Shown here one piece after another: positions 27,157 to 37,217 of a DNA stretch of 64,000 bases. The notes beneath the pieces were generated by a model, which saw only the letters and a program-made list of their open reading frames with translations, ran no database searches and had not been told where the DNA came from. The translations under genes and the position numbers were made by a program. Origin of the DNA: Psychroserpens damuponensis (lineage in GTDB: Bacteria > Bacteroidota > Bacteroidia > Flavobacteriales > Flavobacteriaceae); the NCBI RefSeq assembly GCF_000826655.1, contig NZ_JXJO01000011.1, positions 186,001-250,000 on the forward strand, given 5' to 3'. Position 1 is the first letter of the stretch, and each line of letters starts with the position of its first letter.

Positions 27157-28165
27157 AACAATTTTAATTACTGGAGGAGCGGGATTTATAGGTTCAAATT
27201 TTATTCCTTATTTTCTAGAAAATTATAAATCTACTAAAATTATAAATTTAGATAAGCTCACTTATGCTGGTGAGCTTTCTAATTTAGAAACAATTGCATC
27301 TCATAGCAACTATACCTTTATTAAAGGGGATATTTGTGATAGAGCGTTAATAGAAAATCTCTTTGAGACCTATAATTTTGATGCTATTTTTCATTTTGCA
27401 GCAGAGTCTCATGTTGACAACTCAATTAAGCATCCCGATGCGTTTATTAAAACAAACATTTTTGGAACATTCAATCTTATAGATGTTGCAAAAAACCATT
27501 GGATGGAAGCAGCCAATACCTTTAAAGCAGGATGTGAGGCTAAGCGTTTTCATCACATCTCAACAGATGAGGTGTATGGAACACTAGGCGAAACAGGTTT
27601 GTTTACAGAAGAAACAGCCTATGCACCAAACAGTCCTTATAGTGCCTCAAAAGCTTCTTCAGATTTTATAGTTAGAAGTTATTTTCATACCTATGGGATG
27701 AATGTTGTAACCACCAATTGTTCTAATAATTATGGACCAAAGCAACACGATGAAAAGCTTATACCAACCATAATTAGAAAAGCAATTAATGGAGAGCAAA
27801 TTCCTATCTACGGAAATGGTAAAAATATAAGAGATTGGTTATATGTATTAGACCATTGTAAGGGAATAGATTTGGTTTTTACAAACGGAATATCAGGAGA
27901 AACTTATAATATTGGTGGACACAATGAAAGAGATAATTTGTACATCGCTAATAAAATTTGTGAACTTTTAGACCATATAAAGCCTAAACAAGACTCTTAT
28001 AAAAAGCAAATATCATTTGTTAAAGATAGACCAGGTCATGATTTTAGATATGCTATTGATGCTTCAAAAATTGAAAATCAATTACATTGGAAAGCCGATG
28101 AGAATTTTGAAACTGGAATCAAAAAAACAATTGACTGGTATTTAGATAAATATAAAAATGTATGA
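27146..28165 (+). CDS. rfbB: dTDP-glucose 4,6-dehydratase
   Basis: 339 residues from ATG 27146; an upstream in-frame TTG at 27134 is not needed. A short-chain dehydrogenase/reductase-fold enzyme with the NAD loop GGAGFIGSN at the N-terminus, the STDEVYG segment and the catalytic YSASK. It converts dTDP-glucose to dTDP-4-keto-6-deoxyglucose, the second step to dTDP-L-rhamnose. It overlaps rfbA by four bases (ATGA), so rfbBACD are translationally coupled. Confidence 0.96.
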   Translation: MKDKTILITGGAGFIGSNFIPYFLENYKSTKIINLDKLTYAGELSNLETIASHSNYTFIKGDICDRALIENLFETYNFDAIFHFAAESHVDNSIKHPDAFIKTNIFGTFNLIDVAKNHWMEAANTFKAGCEAKRFHHISTDEVYGTLGETGLFTEETAYAPNSPYSASKASSDFIVRSYFHTYGMNVVTTNCSNNYGPKQHDEKLIPTIIRKAINGEQIPIYGNGKNIRDWLYVLDHCKGIDLVFTNGISGETYNIGGHNERDNLYIANKICELLDHIKPKQDSYKKQISFVKDRPGHDFRYAIDASKIENQLHWKADENFETGIKKTIDWYLDKYKNV

Positions 28166-29016
28166 AGGGAATTATTTTAGCAGGAGGTTCTGGTACAAGG
28201 CTTCACCCATTAACAAGGGTAGTAAGTAAGCAGCTAATGCCAGTTTATGATAAGCCAATGATATATTACCCATTAACAACTCTAATGTCAGCAGGTATTA
28301 GGGAAATTTTAATCATATCGACATCAAAAGATACACCTAGATTTAAAGAACTTCTAGGAAATGGAGAAGATTATGGCTGTGTTTTTAAATACGAAGTACA
28401 AGAAAATCCAAATGGTCTCGCAGAAGCATTTATTATAGGAGAGTCCTTTATTGGTCAAGATAAAGTAGCGCTTATATTAGGAGATAATATATTTTATGGC
28501 TCTGGATTAGAAGAAAAATTACGACAACTAAATGATATTGATGGTGGTATTATTTTTGCCTACCATGTTCAAGACCCACAGCGTTATGGTGTGGTTGATT
28601 TTGATGAAAATAATAAAGCCCTTTCTATAGAAGAAAAACCAAATCATCCTAAATCAAATTATGCTGTTCCTGGAATTTACTTTTATGATAACTCAGTTGT
28701 AGAAATAGCAAAAAATATAGAACCCAGCCCTCGAGGAGAATTAGAAATAACAGACGTCAATAAAACCTATTTAGAACGAAAGCTATTACATGTAGAAATT
28801 TTAGATAAAGGTACAGCATGGTTAGACACAGGTACATTTAATTCTTTAATGCAAGCGTCTCAATTTGTTCAGGTTATAGAAGAGCGTCAGGGATTAAAAA
28901 TAGGTTGTATAGAAGAAACCGCATATAAAATGGGGTATATAAATAGAGATCAACTTAGTAAGTTAGCAGAGCCATTGCTTAAAAGTGGTTATGGTGAGTA
29001 TTTACGAAACTTATAG
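28162..29016 (+). CDS. rfbA: glucose-1-phosphate thymidylyltransferase
   Basis: 284 residues. The N-terminal pyrophosphorylase motif [11 protein letters not shown] and the segments LGDNIFYG and [15 protein letters not shown] are characteristic. It makes dTDP-glucose from dTTP and glucose-1-phosphate, the entry step to dTDP-rhamnose. It is part of the rfbBACD group. Confidence 0.97.
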   Translation: MKGIILAGGSGTRLHPLTRVVSKQLMPVYDKPMIYYPLTTLMSAGIREILIISTSKDTPRFKELLGNGEDYGCVFKYEVQENPNGLAEAFIIGESFIGQDKVALILGDNIFYGSGLEEKLRQLNDIDGGIIFAYHVQDPQRYGVVDFDENNKALSIEEKPNHPKSNYAVPGIYFYDNSVVEIAKNIEPSPRGELEITDVNKTYLERKLLHVEILDKGTAWLDTGTFNSLMQASQFVQVIEERQGLKIGCIEETAYKMGYINRDQLSKLAEPLLKSGYGEYLRNL

Positions 29017-29021
29017 TTTTT

Positions 29022-29573
29022 ATGATTGTAGAAAAAACACATTTAAAAGACTGTTATGTGCTTGAGCCTCGTGTATTTGAAGATCATAGAGGTTATTTTT
29101 TTGAAAGCTTTAATGCTAATAACTTTCAAAAAAAAACAGGCCTTGTAATTGATTTTGTTCAGGATAATGAGTCAAAGTCTTCTAAAGGCGTTTTAAGAGG
29201 TCTGCATTTTCAAATTGGAGCATATGAGCAGTCTAAGTTAGTTAGAGTTGTTCAAGGTGCAATTATAGACGTTTGTGTAGATTTAAGAACAGACTCTCCA
29301 ACGTTTCTTCAATCCTTTTCGGCAGAATTAAATGATGAGAACAAAAAACAATTATTTGTACCTAAAGGTTTTGCTCATGGTTTTGTTGTACTAAAGGATA
29401 ACACAATTATTAATTATAAATGTGATAATTTTTATCATAAAGATGCAGAACGTGGTATCATTTATAATGATAACGATTTAAATATAGATTGGAGACTATC
29501 AAAAGATGAAATCATACTTTCAGAAAAAGATGAAGTATTACCAACACTTTCAGAATATTTAAATGAAAATTAG
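29022..29573 (+). CDS. rfbC: dTDP-4-dehydrorhamnose 3,5-epimerase
   Basis: 183 residues, a cupin-fold epimerase. The active-site RGLHFQ segment and FVPKGFAHGFVVL are diagnostic. It inverts C3 and C5 of the keto sugar before the final reduction. Its last 11 bases overlap rfbD. Confidence 0.96.
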   Translation: MIVEKTHLKDCYVLEPRVFEDHRGYFFESFNANNFQKKTGLVIDFVQDNESKSSKGVLRGLHFQIGAYEQSKLVRVVQGAIIDVCVDLRTDSPTFLQSFSAELNDENKKQLFVPKGFAHGFVVLKDNTIINYKCDNFYHKDAERGIIYNDNDLNIDWRLSKDEIILSEKDEVLPTLSEYLNEN

Positions 29574-30423
29574 AGTTTTAGTTACAGGAAGTAATGGTCA
29601 ATTAGGTAAAACTATTAAAGATTTTTCTAATGATTTCACCAATACAATTGATTTTGTTTTTTTAGAAAAATCTAAATTAGACATCACTAACAGTAAGGTT
29701 GTAGAGCATTTATTTAAAGAGCATAACTTTGATTATTGTATTAATTGTGCAGCCTTTACAAACGTAGATTTAGCCGAAACCGAAACGCAAAAAGCACTAG
29801 ACGTCAATGCTCACGCAGTTAAAAATTTAGCCGTGAATTGCAAACAATATAATACAACTTTAATTCATGTATCTACAGATTATGTTTTTGATGGCTCAAA
29901 AGAGTCTCCCTATTTAGAAAGTGATATTACAAACCCAATAAATACTTATGGCGAATCAAAGTTATTAGGTGAAACATATATTAGAGAACACCTTTCCAAT
30001 TACTTTATTATAAGAACCTCATGGCTGTATTCAAAGTTTAATAACAACTTTGTAAAAACGATATTTAATAAACTTAAGGCAAATGAAAAATTAACAATCA
30101 TTACATCGCAAAAAGGTACACCATCGAGTTGTCGTGATTTATCAGAATTTATTTTTTTTATAATCAGCAAAAAGAACACAAGTTATGGTACTTATCATTT
30201 TTCGGCCACAGGAGAGACCACTTGGTATGGATTGGCATTACATATATCAAAATATTTAAACAAAAGTTCAAATGTTAAACCCATACAAAATTATCCAACA
30301 AAAGCACAACGACCATTATACAGTGTGTTGAATAATAAAAAGGTAGAACAACTATATAATAAACCACTAAAAAAGTGGAAAGACAGTGTTGATGATGTTC
30401 TTGAACACTTAACAAAAGAGTAA
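29563..30423 (+). CDS. rfbD: dTDP-4-dehydrorhamnose reductase
   Basis: 286 residues. It has the NAD(P) loop TGSNGQLGKT, the STDYVFDG segment, and the catalytic tyrosine and lysine in NTYGESKLLGE. It completes dTDP-L-rhamnose. Its start overlaps rfbC, and it ends 99 bases before gmd, which has its own promoter. Confidence 0.95.
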   Translation: MKIRVLVTGSNGQLGKTIKDFSNDFTNTIDFVFLEKSKLDITNSKVVEHLFKEHNFDYCINCAAFTNVDLAETETQKALDVNAHAVKNLAVNCKQYNTTLIHVSTDYVFDGSKESPYLESDITNPINTYGESKLLGETYIREHLSNYFIIRTSWLYSKFNNNFVKTIFNKLKANEKLTIITSQKGTPSSCRDLSEFIFFIISKKNTSYGTYHFSATGETTWYGLALHISKYLNKSSNVKPIQNYPTKAQRPLYSVLNNKKVEQLYNKPLKKWKDSVDDVLEHLTKE

Positions 30424-30460
30424 GTCAATTTAATCGTATGATAAATAAGAACAAAAATCA

Positions 30461-30468
30461 TACATTTG
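30461..30468 (+). promoter_or_regulatory. -7 box TACATTTG before gmd
   Basis: An exact TAnnTTTG match in the rfbD-gmd spacer, with predicted start near 30472 and a 51-base leader. The leader includes an odd palindrome at 30481-30495 (CCTATTT-A-AAATAGG). It marks a second transcription unit within the cluster. Confidence 0.6.
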
Positions 30469-30522
30469 CAAAAGATTCAGCCTATTTAAAATAGGTTTAT
30501 ACTAATGTTTTAAACATAAGAA

Positions 30523-31641
30523 ATGCAGAAAAAAGTAGCATTAATTACAGGAGTAACAGGACAAGATGGAGCATATTTAAGTGAGTTTCTATTAAAGAAA
30601 GGGTATATAGTTCACGGTGTGAAGAGAAGATCATCACTTTTTAATACAGGTAGAATTGATCATTTATACCAAGATCCTCATGAAGAGAATCAAAATTTTA
30701 TTTTACACTATGGGGATTTAACAGATAGTACTAATTTAATTAGAATTATTAAAGAAGTTAAGCCTGATGAGATTTATAATCTTGCAGCGATGAGTCATGT
30801 TCACGTTTCTTTTGAAATGCCAGAATATACTGCTAACGCAGATGGGATAGGTACACTACGTTTATTAGAAGCCATTAGAATTTTAGGTTTAGAAAAAACA
30901 ACTAGAATCTATCAAGCTTCAACATCTGAGCTATATGGTAAAGTACAAGAAGTACCTCAAACCGAAACAACCCCTTTTTATCCAAGAAGTCCGTATGCAG
31001 TTGCTAAAATGTATGCTTATTGGATTACTGTAAACTACCGTGAAGCTTATGGTATATATGCTTGTAATGGTATATTATTTAATCACGAATCGCCAATTAG
31101 AGGTGAAACATTTGTGACAAGAAAAATAACAAGGGCGACTTCTAAAATAGCTTTAGGGTTACAAGATAAAATTTACTTAGGTAATTTAGATGCTCAACGA
31201 GATTGGGGACATGCTAAAGACTATATTAGAATGATGTGGATGATTCTTCAAGCCGATGAAGCAGAAGATTGGGTCATTGCTACAGGTAAAACCACAACGG
31301 TTAGAGATTTTATTAAAATGTGTTTTGATCACGTTGGTATTGAACTCGAGTTTAAAGGCGAAGGCTCTAGTGAAAAAGGCTTTGTTAAATCTTGTAGTCA
31401 ACCAGAATATCAAATTGAGGTTGGTAAAGAGGTTATTGCTGTAGATGAAAAGTATTTTAGACCTACTGAAGTAGAATTGCTTATTGGTGATGCTACAAAG
31501 GCAAAAGAAAAATTAGGATGGATTCCTAAATATGACCTACCAGCTTTAGTTGAAGATATGATGACCAGCGATATTAAATTAATGCAAAAGCAACAATACC
31601 TTAAAGAAGGAGGCTATAGAATCAAAAATTACTTTGAGTAA
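30523..31641 (+). CDS. gmd: GDP-mannose 4,6-dehydratase
   Basis: 372 residues. It has the NADP loop [15 protein letters not shown], the [11 protein letters not shown] segment, the STSELYG triad serine region and the catalytic YAVAK. It converts GDP-mannose to GDP-4-keto-6-deoxymannose, the precursor of GDP-L-fucose. The matching fcl gene follows after two intervening genes. The stop overlaps the next start by one base. Confidence 0.97.
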   Translation: MQKKVALITGVTGQDGAYLSEFLLKKGYIVHGVKRRSSLFNTGRIDHLYQDPHEENQNFILHYGDLTDSTNLIRIIKEVKPDEIYNLAAMSHVHVSFEMPEYTANADGIGTLRLLEAIRILGLEKTTRIYQASTSELYGKVQEVPQTETTPFYPRSPYAVAKMYAYWITVNYREAYGIYACNGILFNHESPIRGETFVTRKITRATSKIALGLQDKIYLGNLDAQRDWGHAKDYIRMMWMILQADEAEDWVIATGKTTTVRDFIKMCFDHVGIELEFKGEGSSEKGFVKSCSQPEYQIEVGKEVIAVDEKYFRPTEVELLIGDATKAKEKLGWIPKYDLPALVEDMMTSDIKLMQKQQYLKEGGYRIKNYFE

Positions 31642-33008
31642 TGACTATTAAAAAACTATCATTTTTATTTTCATTAATTATTGTATTGACATCGTTTTGT
31701 GGCTCAAAATTAGAGCAAATACCTAAGAAAAGATATAAAGGCATTGATAGAACCTTAAATCTTTTAAATAGTAGTACAAAAGAACATCCTAATAATGTAG
31801 AGATATTGTTTTATGGACAATCGATTATTGGAGGAATGAAGACAAATATTTTAGTTGATTCTTTAAAAAAACGCTTTCCATTTGCTATTATTAGTTTTAA
31901 ACACAAGCCAATAGGAGGGTTTACAATCCCTAACCTTATTAAAACCGCAGAACACGATGTCTATCATGAAAATCCAGATTTGATCATATTTCATGCATAT
32001 GATGGTATTAAGGACGGACTTTTTGACACTTTAATTAAGCGTATAAGACAAAGAATGACTTCTGATATTCTTTTGTTAGATCACCATTATGTTTGGAATA
32101 CACCAGAATCAAAATTAGAATCTATAAATAAATCTCATGATTTTGATTCGGAGGCTATTCAAGACATTGCTAGAAAATATGATTGTGGTTTTATTGATGT
32201 TAGAGCACAATGGAAAGCATATTTGGAAAACAATACAATATCTCCCAATGAACTTATGGGGAATACTATAACTCCTAATGTGCACCCAAATGATAAAGGA
32301 AACGCGCTTTTGAGAAATATTGTATTGTCTAAGTTTGTTAAGAAGAATACCCTTAATAACCCTAAAACAGATGATAGCTTAAGAACTATATTAAATTTTG
32401 ATAATGCTTCTAAAAAAATCACAACCAATTTCACAGGCAATAGGGTGGAGTTTTTTGCTAGTCCAATAGGAGAAGAAGCTGCTGTCGAAGTTCTAATAGA
32501 TGGAAAGAAGCCTTCAGAGCACAGAGGTTCGTATTATATAACAAGACCATCAGAAGGCTATCAAACATGGATGCCAGCAATAAAAAATGTTTCTTTTGGA
32601 AATGCCTTTCCAAGAAGTGAAACTTGGACAGTAACCCTTTTTGATATAGATAGAGAAACAAAACAGTTTAAGTTTAAAACTGAAGGAAGTATAACAGGAT
32701 TTGATGGTGAGGGAAATTCGAAAACTGACTTTATTTCAAATTCTGAACGAATAGAAATAAAAAAAGAAGACTTTTATGTTTTTCAAATAGAAAATATCTT
32801 TAAAAAAGAAACCCCTGAGGGATTTCAAATTAAATTTAATGTTGAACAACTAATTCAGGATAGTATAGTTATAAAAAGGAATAATTCTAAATACACTCTA
32901 TTTATGAGTGACAAGGTCAATAACCATAGTTTAAATATAAAACTTATTAAAGGTGGTTTAAGTTTTAAGCAATTAATTGTGCTTAAACCATACATAATAG
33001 AAAAATAA
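31641..33008 (+). CDS. SGNH/GDSL-hydrolase-like exported protein of the polysaccharide cluster
   Basis: 455 residues with a signal peptide (about 1-20). The first half carries an SGNH-type block: the nucleophile serine in FYGQS (57-61), HAYDG further on, and the histidine in NVHPNDKG (H215). The aspartate usual three residues before that histidine is a proline here. The second half is beta-rich with no recognised motif. In such clusters SGNH proteins work with an MBOAT acyltransferase to O-acetylate or deacetylate the polymer. The MBOAT gene next to it is broken, so this protein may be an orphan. Confidence 0.75.
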   Translation: MTIKKLSFLFSLIIVLTSFCGSKLEQIPKKRYKGIDRTLNLLNSSTKEHPNNVEILFYGQSIIGGMKTNILVDSLKKRFPFAIISFKHKPIGGFTIPNLIKTAEHDVYHENPDLIIFHAYDGIKDGLFDTLIKRIRQRMTSDILLLDHHYVWNTPESKLESINKSHDFDSEAIQDIARKYDCGFIDVRAQWKAYLENNTISPNELMGNTITPNVHPNDKGNALLRNIVLSKFVKKNTLNNPKTDDSLRTILNFDNASKKITTNFTGNRVEFFASPIGEEAAVEVLIDGKKPSEHRGSYYITRPSEGYQTWMPAIKNVSFGNAFPRSETWTVTLFDIDRETKQFKFKTEGSITGFDGEGNSKTDFISNSERIEIKKEDFYVFQIENIFKKETPEGFQIKFNVEQLIQDSIVIKRNNSKYTLFMSDKVNNHSLNIKLIKGGLSFKQLIVLKPYIIEK

Positions 33009-33022
33009 AATTCAAAATTTTA

Positions 33023-33343
33023 ATGTTATTTAATTCTATTGATTTTGCTATAGTTTTTCCATTACATTGGATACTATCTCAAAAACTATCGCCAAGATTT
33101 TTTTTTATTTTAGCTTCTAGCTATTTCTTTTACAGTTGGTGGGATTGGAGATTTTTAATATTGATAGTGATTAGTTCATTCGCAGAATTTATAATTGGCA
33201 AACTCATAAACAATACTAGAAGTAAAGAAAAAAAAATAAACGTATTATCAGCTAAATTGAATTCAGATGATATATAGATCATATTTGGCCCAACAGATAA
33301 CTCAAAAAAAGTAAATGCTTGGGAAGAACCAACAGAAACTTAA
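33023..33343 (+). pseudogene. chimeric remnant: 5' end of an MBOAT acyltransferase joined to the 3' end of a jelly-roll protein
   Basis: The frame opens at ATG 33023 with a typical MBOAT N-terminus (MLFNSIDFAIVFP, then an FFYSWWDWRF-type segment). It stops at a TAG at 33275, after 84 residues against about 450-500 for a full enzyme. Reading on in the same frame after the stop gives IIFGPTDNSKKVNAWEE before a TAA at 33341. This closely resembles IVLGPTDIDKLVKVWES, near the end of the DUF4296 lipoprotein encoded at 38480. The segment KINVLSAKL before the stop also lines up with KIRVKTKV there. So an internal deletion appears to have joined two genes, and a nonsense codon followed. Confidence 0.7.
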
Positions 33344-33409
33344 AACAACGTTTTAGTGGTTCCCTTAAGCCTAATGATTAAAGAACTAAAGTACAATTAA
33401 TAACGCTTT

Positions 33410-34456
33410 ATGGATAAAAATTCTAAAATATATATAGCAGGACATCGTGGTCTAGTAGGGAGCGCGTTATTAGAAAACCTTCAACAAAAAGGATATCACA
33501 ACATTGTTACACGAACTCACAAAGAACTAGATCTCACCAATCAAAATGAGGTTTCAAAATTTTTTACTTCGGAAACACCTGACTACGTCTTTCTAGCTGC
33601 TGCAAAAGTAGGAGGCATTATTGCAAATAATGTCTACAGGGCAGATTTTATATATGCCAACATGATGATACAAAATAATGTGATTCATCAAAGTTATAAG
33701 CATGGAGTTAAAAAATTACTCTTTTTAGGTAGTACATGTATTTACCCTAAAAATGCGCCACAACCAATGAAAGAAGATTATCTTCTCACAGATACATTAG
33801 AATATACAAATGAACCTTATGCCATTGCTAAAATTGCAGGTATAAAAATGTGTGAGAGTTATAATTTGCAATATGGAACAAACTTCATATCTGTAATGCC
33901 AACAAACCTTTATGGTCCTAATGATAATTTTGATTTAGAAAAATCTCATGTTTTACCTGCACTTATAAGGAAAATACATTTGGCCAAATTACTTAACGAA
34001 AATAAAATTGAGGCTGTTTTAGAAGATCTAGGTATTACAAATATTGAAGACGCTAAAAACTATTTATCTACCTTTGGCGTTTCTGAGAATAAGGTTGAGA
34101 TTTGGGGTTCTGGAAAACCTAAAAGAGAATTCTTATGGTCTAAAGATATGGCAGACGCATGTGTGTTTATTATGCAAAACAGGGACTTTAAGGATACCTT
34201 TTCCGCAGAAAATAAAGAAATAAGAAACACTCATATAAATATTGGTACTGGAGAAGATATTTCTATCAAAGAATTAGCAGAAACAATAAAAGATAGTGTT
34301 GGATTTAAAGGCGAGTTAATTTATAATACAAATAAACCAGACGGAACATTGAGAAAATTAACAGATGTCTCAAAATTAAATGCGCTGGGTTGGAAACATA
34401 AAATGGAGTTAAAAGACGGAATAAATAAGATGTATGAGTGGTATAGAAATAAATAA
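33410..34456 (+). CDS. fcl: GDP-L-fucose synthase
   Basis: 348 residues. It has the NADP loop [14 protein letters not shown], the SSC-like GSTCIYP segment and the catalytic YAIAK. It epimerises and reduces the Gmd product to GDP-L-fucose. It contains the extra helix region (about residues 190-230) common in bacteroidotal WcaG-type proteins. The last 23 bases overlap cysQ. Confidence 0.96.
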   Translation: MDKNSKIYIAGHRGLVGSALLENLQQKGYHNIVTRTHKELDLTNQNEVSKFFTSETPDYVFLAAAKVGGIIANNVYRADFIYANMMIQNNVIHQSYKHGVKKLLFLGSTCIYPKNAPQPMKEDYLLTDTLEYTNEPYAIAKIAGIKMCESYNLQYGTNFISVMPTNLYGPNDNFDLEKSHVLPALIRKIHLAKLLNENKIEAVLEDLGITNIEDAKNYLSTFGVSENKVEIWGSGKPKREFLWSKDMADACVFIMQNRDFKDTFSAENKEIRNTHINIGTGEDISIKELAETIKDSVGFKGELIYNTNKPDGTLRKLTDVSKLNALGWKHKMELKDGINKMYEWYRNK

Positions 34457-35243
34457 TAATTTAAAAATTGCTATAGAAGCATCTTTAAAAGCAGGAGAGG
34501 TTATAATGCAAGTGTATGACACTGCTTTTAATGTAGAAATTAAAGATGATAAATCTCCTTTAACCGAAGCAGATAAAAAGGCTAATGATATCATTAATTC
34601 ATTTTTGACTCCCACACCAATTCCAATTATAAGCGAAGAGAATAAGCAAATTGATTATTCTATTAGAAAAAATTGGGAACAATGTTGGATTGTAGATCCT
34701 GTTGATGGAACTAAAGAGTTTATAAAACGTAATGGAGAATTTACCGTTAATATCGCTTTAGTGAATAATGGAATACCGTTATTAGGTGTAATTTATGTTC
34801 CAGCTTCAAAAACACTTTATTTTGCAGATAACACTAAAAATAAAGCTTATAAAATTGAATTAACTTCTCATGACACTTCTATATCAGAGATTTTAAATTC
34901 TAGTGAAGAGCTAAAGCCTAAAAACAATACGAGCAACCTAGTTGAGGTTGTTGGTAGTCGCTCACATATGAGTCAAGATACTTTAGACTATGTAGATGAG
35001 CTTAAAGCTAATGGTAAAGATGTAGAAATTGTTTCTAAAGGAAGTTCTTTAAAGTTTTGTTTAGTTGCAGAGGGAAGTGCAGATGTATATCCTAGATTTG
35101 CGCCTACGATGGAGTGGGATACAGCAGCAGGCCAAGCAATTTGCAATGCAGTTGGTATAAAGGTCATTTCGAAAGAAACAAATCAATCATTATTATATAA
35201 TAAGCAAAATCTTTTAAACCCTTGGTTTATTGTTACTAAATAA
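34434..35243 (+). CDS. cysQ: 3'(2'),5'-bisphosphate nucleotidase CysQ
   Basis: 269 residues. An inositol-monophosphatase-fold enzyme with the metal motifs DPVDGTKEF and EWDTAAGQ. It removes the 3'-phosphate of adenosine 3',5'-bisphosphate, the by-product of sulfotransferases. Its place at the head of the sulfate-activation genes fits recycling of PAP from polysaccharide sulfation. It overlaps fcl by 23 bases and the next gene by one base. Confidence 0.94.
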   Translation: MSGIEINNNLKIAIEASLKAGEVIMQVYDTAFNVEIKDDKSPLTEADKKANDIINSFLTPTPIPIISEENKQIDYSIRKNWEQCWIVDPVDGTKEFIKRNGEFTVNIALVNNGIPLLGVIYVPASKTLYFADNTKNKAYKIELTSHDTSISEILNSSEELKPKNNTSNLVEVVGSRSHMSQDTLDYVDELKANGKDVEIVSKGSSLKFCLVAEGSADVYPRFAPTMEWDTAAGQAICNAVGIKVISKETNQSLLYNKQNLLNPWFIVTK

Positions 35244-35665
35244 TGAAAGATCAGTCACATAAAAGACATATTGCTAAAACCATTACATGGCGAATTGTTG
35301 GTACAATAGATACTATAATTCTGTCTTGGATAATTTCTGGAGATCCTATTACAGGATTAAAAATAGGCTCAGCTGAAGTTATTACTAAAATGTTATTATA
35401 TTACTTTCATGAACGTGTTTGGTTTAAAATAAACCTATCTAAAGAAGGCGAAATTCTTGAAAGTAGGAAAAGGCATATTGCCAAAACATTTACATGGAGA
35501 CTTATAGGGACTATAGACACTATGCTTATTGCTTGGGTGATTTCTGGAGATCCTTTAACCGGATTAAAAATAGGATTTGCTGAGGTCATAACAAAAATGC
35601 TATTATATTATCTACACGAACGTTTTTGGTATAAACTTAACTATGGTTTATCAAATAGAAGTTAA
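35243..35665 (+). CDS. tandem DUF2061 membrane protein
   Basis: 140 residues made of two copies of the same unit, about 1-65 and 70-135. Each contains RHIAKT.TWR, then a GTIDT segment, a membrane helix, SGDP.TGLKIG and a YY.HER.W.K.N tail. DUF2061 proteins commonly neighbour sulfate-assimilation genes; transport or membrane assistance has been guessed for them. Each copy has one hydrophobic stretch after GTIDT and a shorter one around ITKMLLYY. It is coupled to cysQ by one overlapping base and precedes cysC. Confidence 0.88.
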   Translation: MKDQSHKRHIAKTITWRIVGTIDTIILSWIISGDPITGLKIGSAEVITKMLLYYFHERVWFKINLSKEGEILESRKRHIAKTFTWRLIGTIDTMLIAWVISGDPLTGLKIGFAEVITKMLLYYLHERFWYKLNYGLSNRS

Positions 35666-35702
35666 TACTAGTCGTTATAAATAAAAACCTAAACCGTTAA
35701 TA

Positions 35703-36305
35703 ATGAAAGAGAACATTATTGCTCATAATTACCAAATATCAAGAAAAGATAGGATTACAGCCCATAAGCACAATTCATTTTTAATTTGGTTTACAGGGCT
35801 TTCTGGCTCAGGCAAATCTACAATTGCTAATTTAGTAGAACAAAAATTATTTGAGTTAGGCCTAAAAACGTATTCATTAGATGGAGACAACATTAGAAAA
35901 GGGATCAATAGCGATCTCACCTTTGCTCCAGAAGATAGAACCGAAAACATAAGACGAATTGCCGAAGTGTCAAATTTAATGCTAGATGCGGGACTTATTG
36001 TATTAGCTGCATTTGTTTCGCCATATAAAAAAGATAGAGAGAATATTAGAACTATCGTTAAAGATGTTAACTTTGTAGAAGTTTACATTAATACAAGTGT
36101 AGAAGAATGTGAACGTCGAGATGTCAAAGGTTTATACAAAAAAGCTAGAGCTGGAGAAATCAAAAATATGACTGGAATTTCTGCTCCATATGAAGCCCCA
36201 GAGAATCCTGACATTGAAATTAAAACTGAAAATGAAACTATTGAAGATTCTGTGACTAGAATTGTAGAGTTTATAACACCAAAATTACAACTCAACCATG
36301 AGTAA
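35703..36305 (+). CDS. cysC: adenylyl-sulfate kinase
   Basis: 200 residues. It has the P-loop FTGLSGSGKST (about 30-40), the SLDGDNIR segment and FVSPYKKDR. It phosphorylates APS to PAPS, the donor for sulfotransferases. Together with CysD/CysN it gives the cell a complete PAPS supply. No PAPS reductase or sulfite reductase gene lies here, which points to sulfation and not cysteine synthesis as the purpose. It overlaps cysD by 8 bases. Confidence 0.96.
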   Translation: MKENIIAHNYQISRKDRITAHKHNSFLIWFTGLSGSGKSTIANLVEQKLFELGLKTYSLDGDNIRKGINSDLTFAPEDRTENIRRIAEVSNLMLDAGLIVLAAFVSPYKKDRENIRTIVKDVNFVEVYINTSVEECERRDVKGLYKKARAGEIKNMTGISAPYEAPENPDIEIKTENETIEDSVTRIVEFITPKLQLNHE

Positions 36306-37203
36306 ATATTATTTAAATTACTTAGACGAATTAGAGAGTGAGGCCATTTACATTTTACGTGAAGTTTGGGCACAATTTGAAAACCCTGTGATCTTATTTT
36401 CAGGAGGAAAAGATTCTATATTAGTCACGCATTTGGCTAAAAAAGCATTTTATCCTGCAAAAATTCCTTTTCCTTTAATGCATGTAGATACAGGTCACAA
36501 TTTTCCTGAAACGATACAGTTTAGAGATGATATCATTAAGGATCTAGGTGTACAGCTTATAGTAGGTTCTGTTCAAGAATCTATTGATGATGGTCGTGTT
36601 GCTGAAGAAAAAGGTAAAAACGCAACCAGAAATGCTTTGCAAATAACAACGTTACTTGACGCTATTGAATCCAATAAAATTGATTGTGCCATTGGAGGTG
36701 GACGACGTGATGAAGAAAAAGCACGAGCAAAAGAGCGTTTCTTTTCACATCGAGATGATTTTGGTCAATGGGATCCAAAAAATCAAAGACCAGAGCTTTG
36801 GAATATTTTCAACGGAAAACACTTTGAAGGAGAACATTTTAGAGCTTTTCCAATTAGTAACTGGACAGAAATGGATGTTTGGAATTATATTAAGCGAGAG
36901 AATATCGCCATTCCTTCATTATATTTTGCACATGAAAGAGAAGTGGTTTGGAGACAAGACACTTGGATACCTAATTCTGAATTTTTAGTTTTAGAAGATC
37001 ATGAAGAGGTTGTAGTTAAAAAAATTCGTTTTAGAACATTAGGTGATATTACAATTACAGGTGGTGATGAATCTGATGCAGATACATTAGAAAAAATAGC
37101 TACAGAGGTGGCAGGTATGAGAAATACTGAGCGAGGAAACAGAAGTGATGACAAACGATCTGAATCTGCTATGGAAGATAGAAAACGTCAAGGATATTTT
37201 TAA
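36298..37203 (+). CDS. cysD: sulfate adenylyltransferase subunit 2
   Basis: 301 residues, a PP-loop ATP pyrophosphatase family enzyme. The PP-loop SGGKDS is near residue 36. MHVDTGHNFPET, the GGRRDEEKARAKER segment and the ending MEDRKRQGYF are diagnostic. It adenylates sulfate to APS, driven by GTP hydrolysis in CysN. Confidence 0.97.
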   Translation: MSKYYLNYLDELESEAIYILREVWAQFENPVILFSGGKDSILVTHLAKKAFYPAKIPFPLMHVDTGHNFPETIQFRDDIIKDLGVQLIVGSVQESIDDGRVAEEKGKNATRNALQITTLLDAIESNKIDCAIGGGRRDEEKARAKERFFSHRDDFGQWDPKNQRPELWNIFNGKHFEGEHFRAFPISNWTEMDVWNYIKRENIAIPSLYFAHEREVVWRQDTWIPNSEFLVLEDHEEVVVKKIRFRTLGDITITGGDESDADTLEKIATEVAGMRNTERGNRSDDKRSESAMEDRKRQGYF

Positions 37204-37217
37204 AAAGGTAAAAAACA

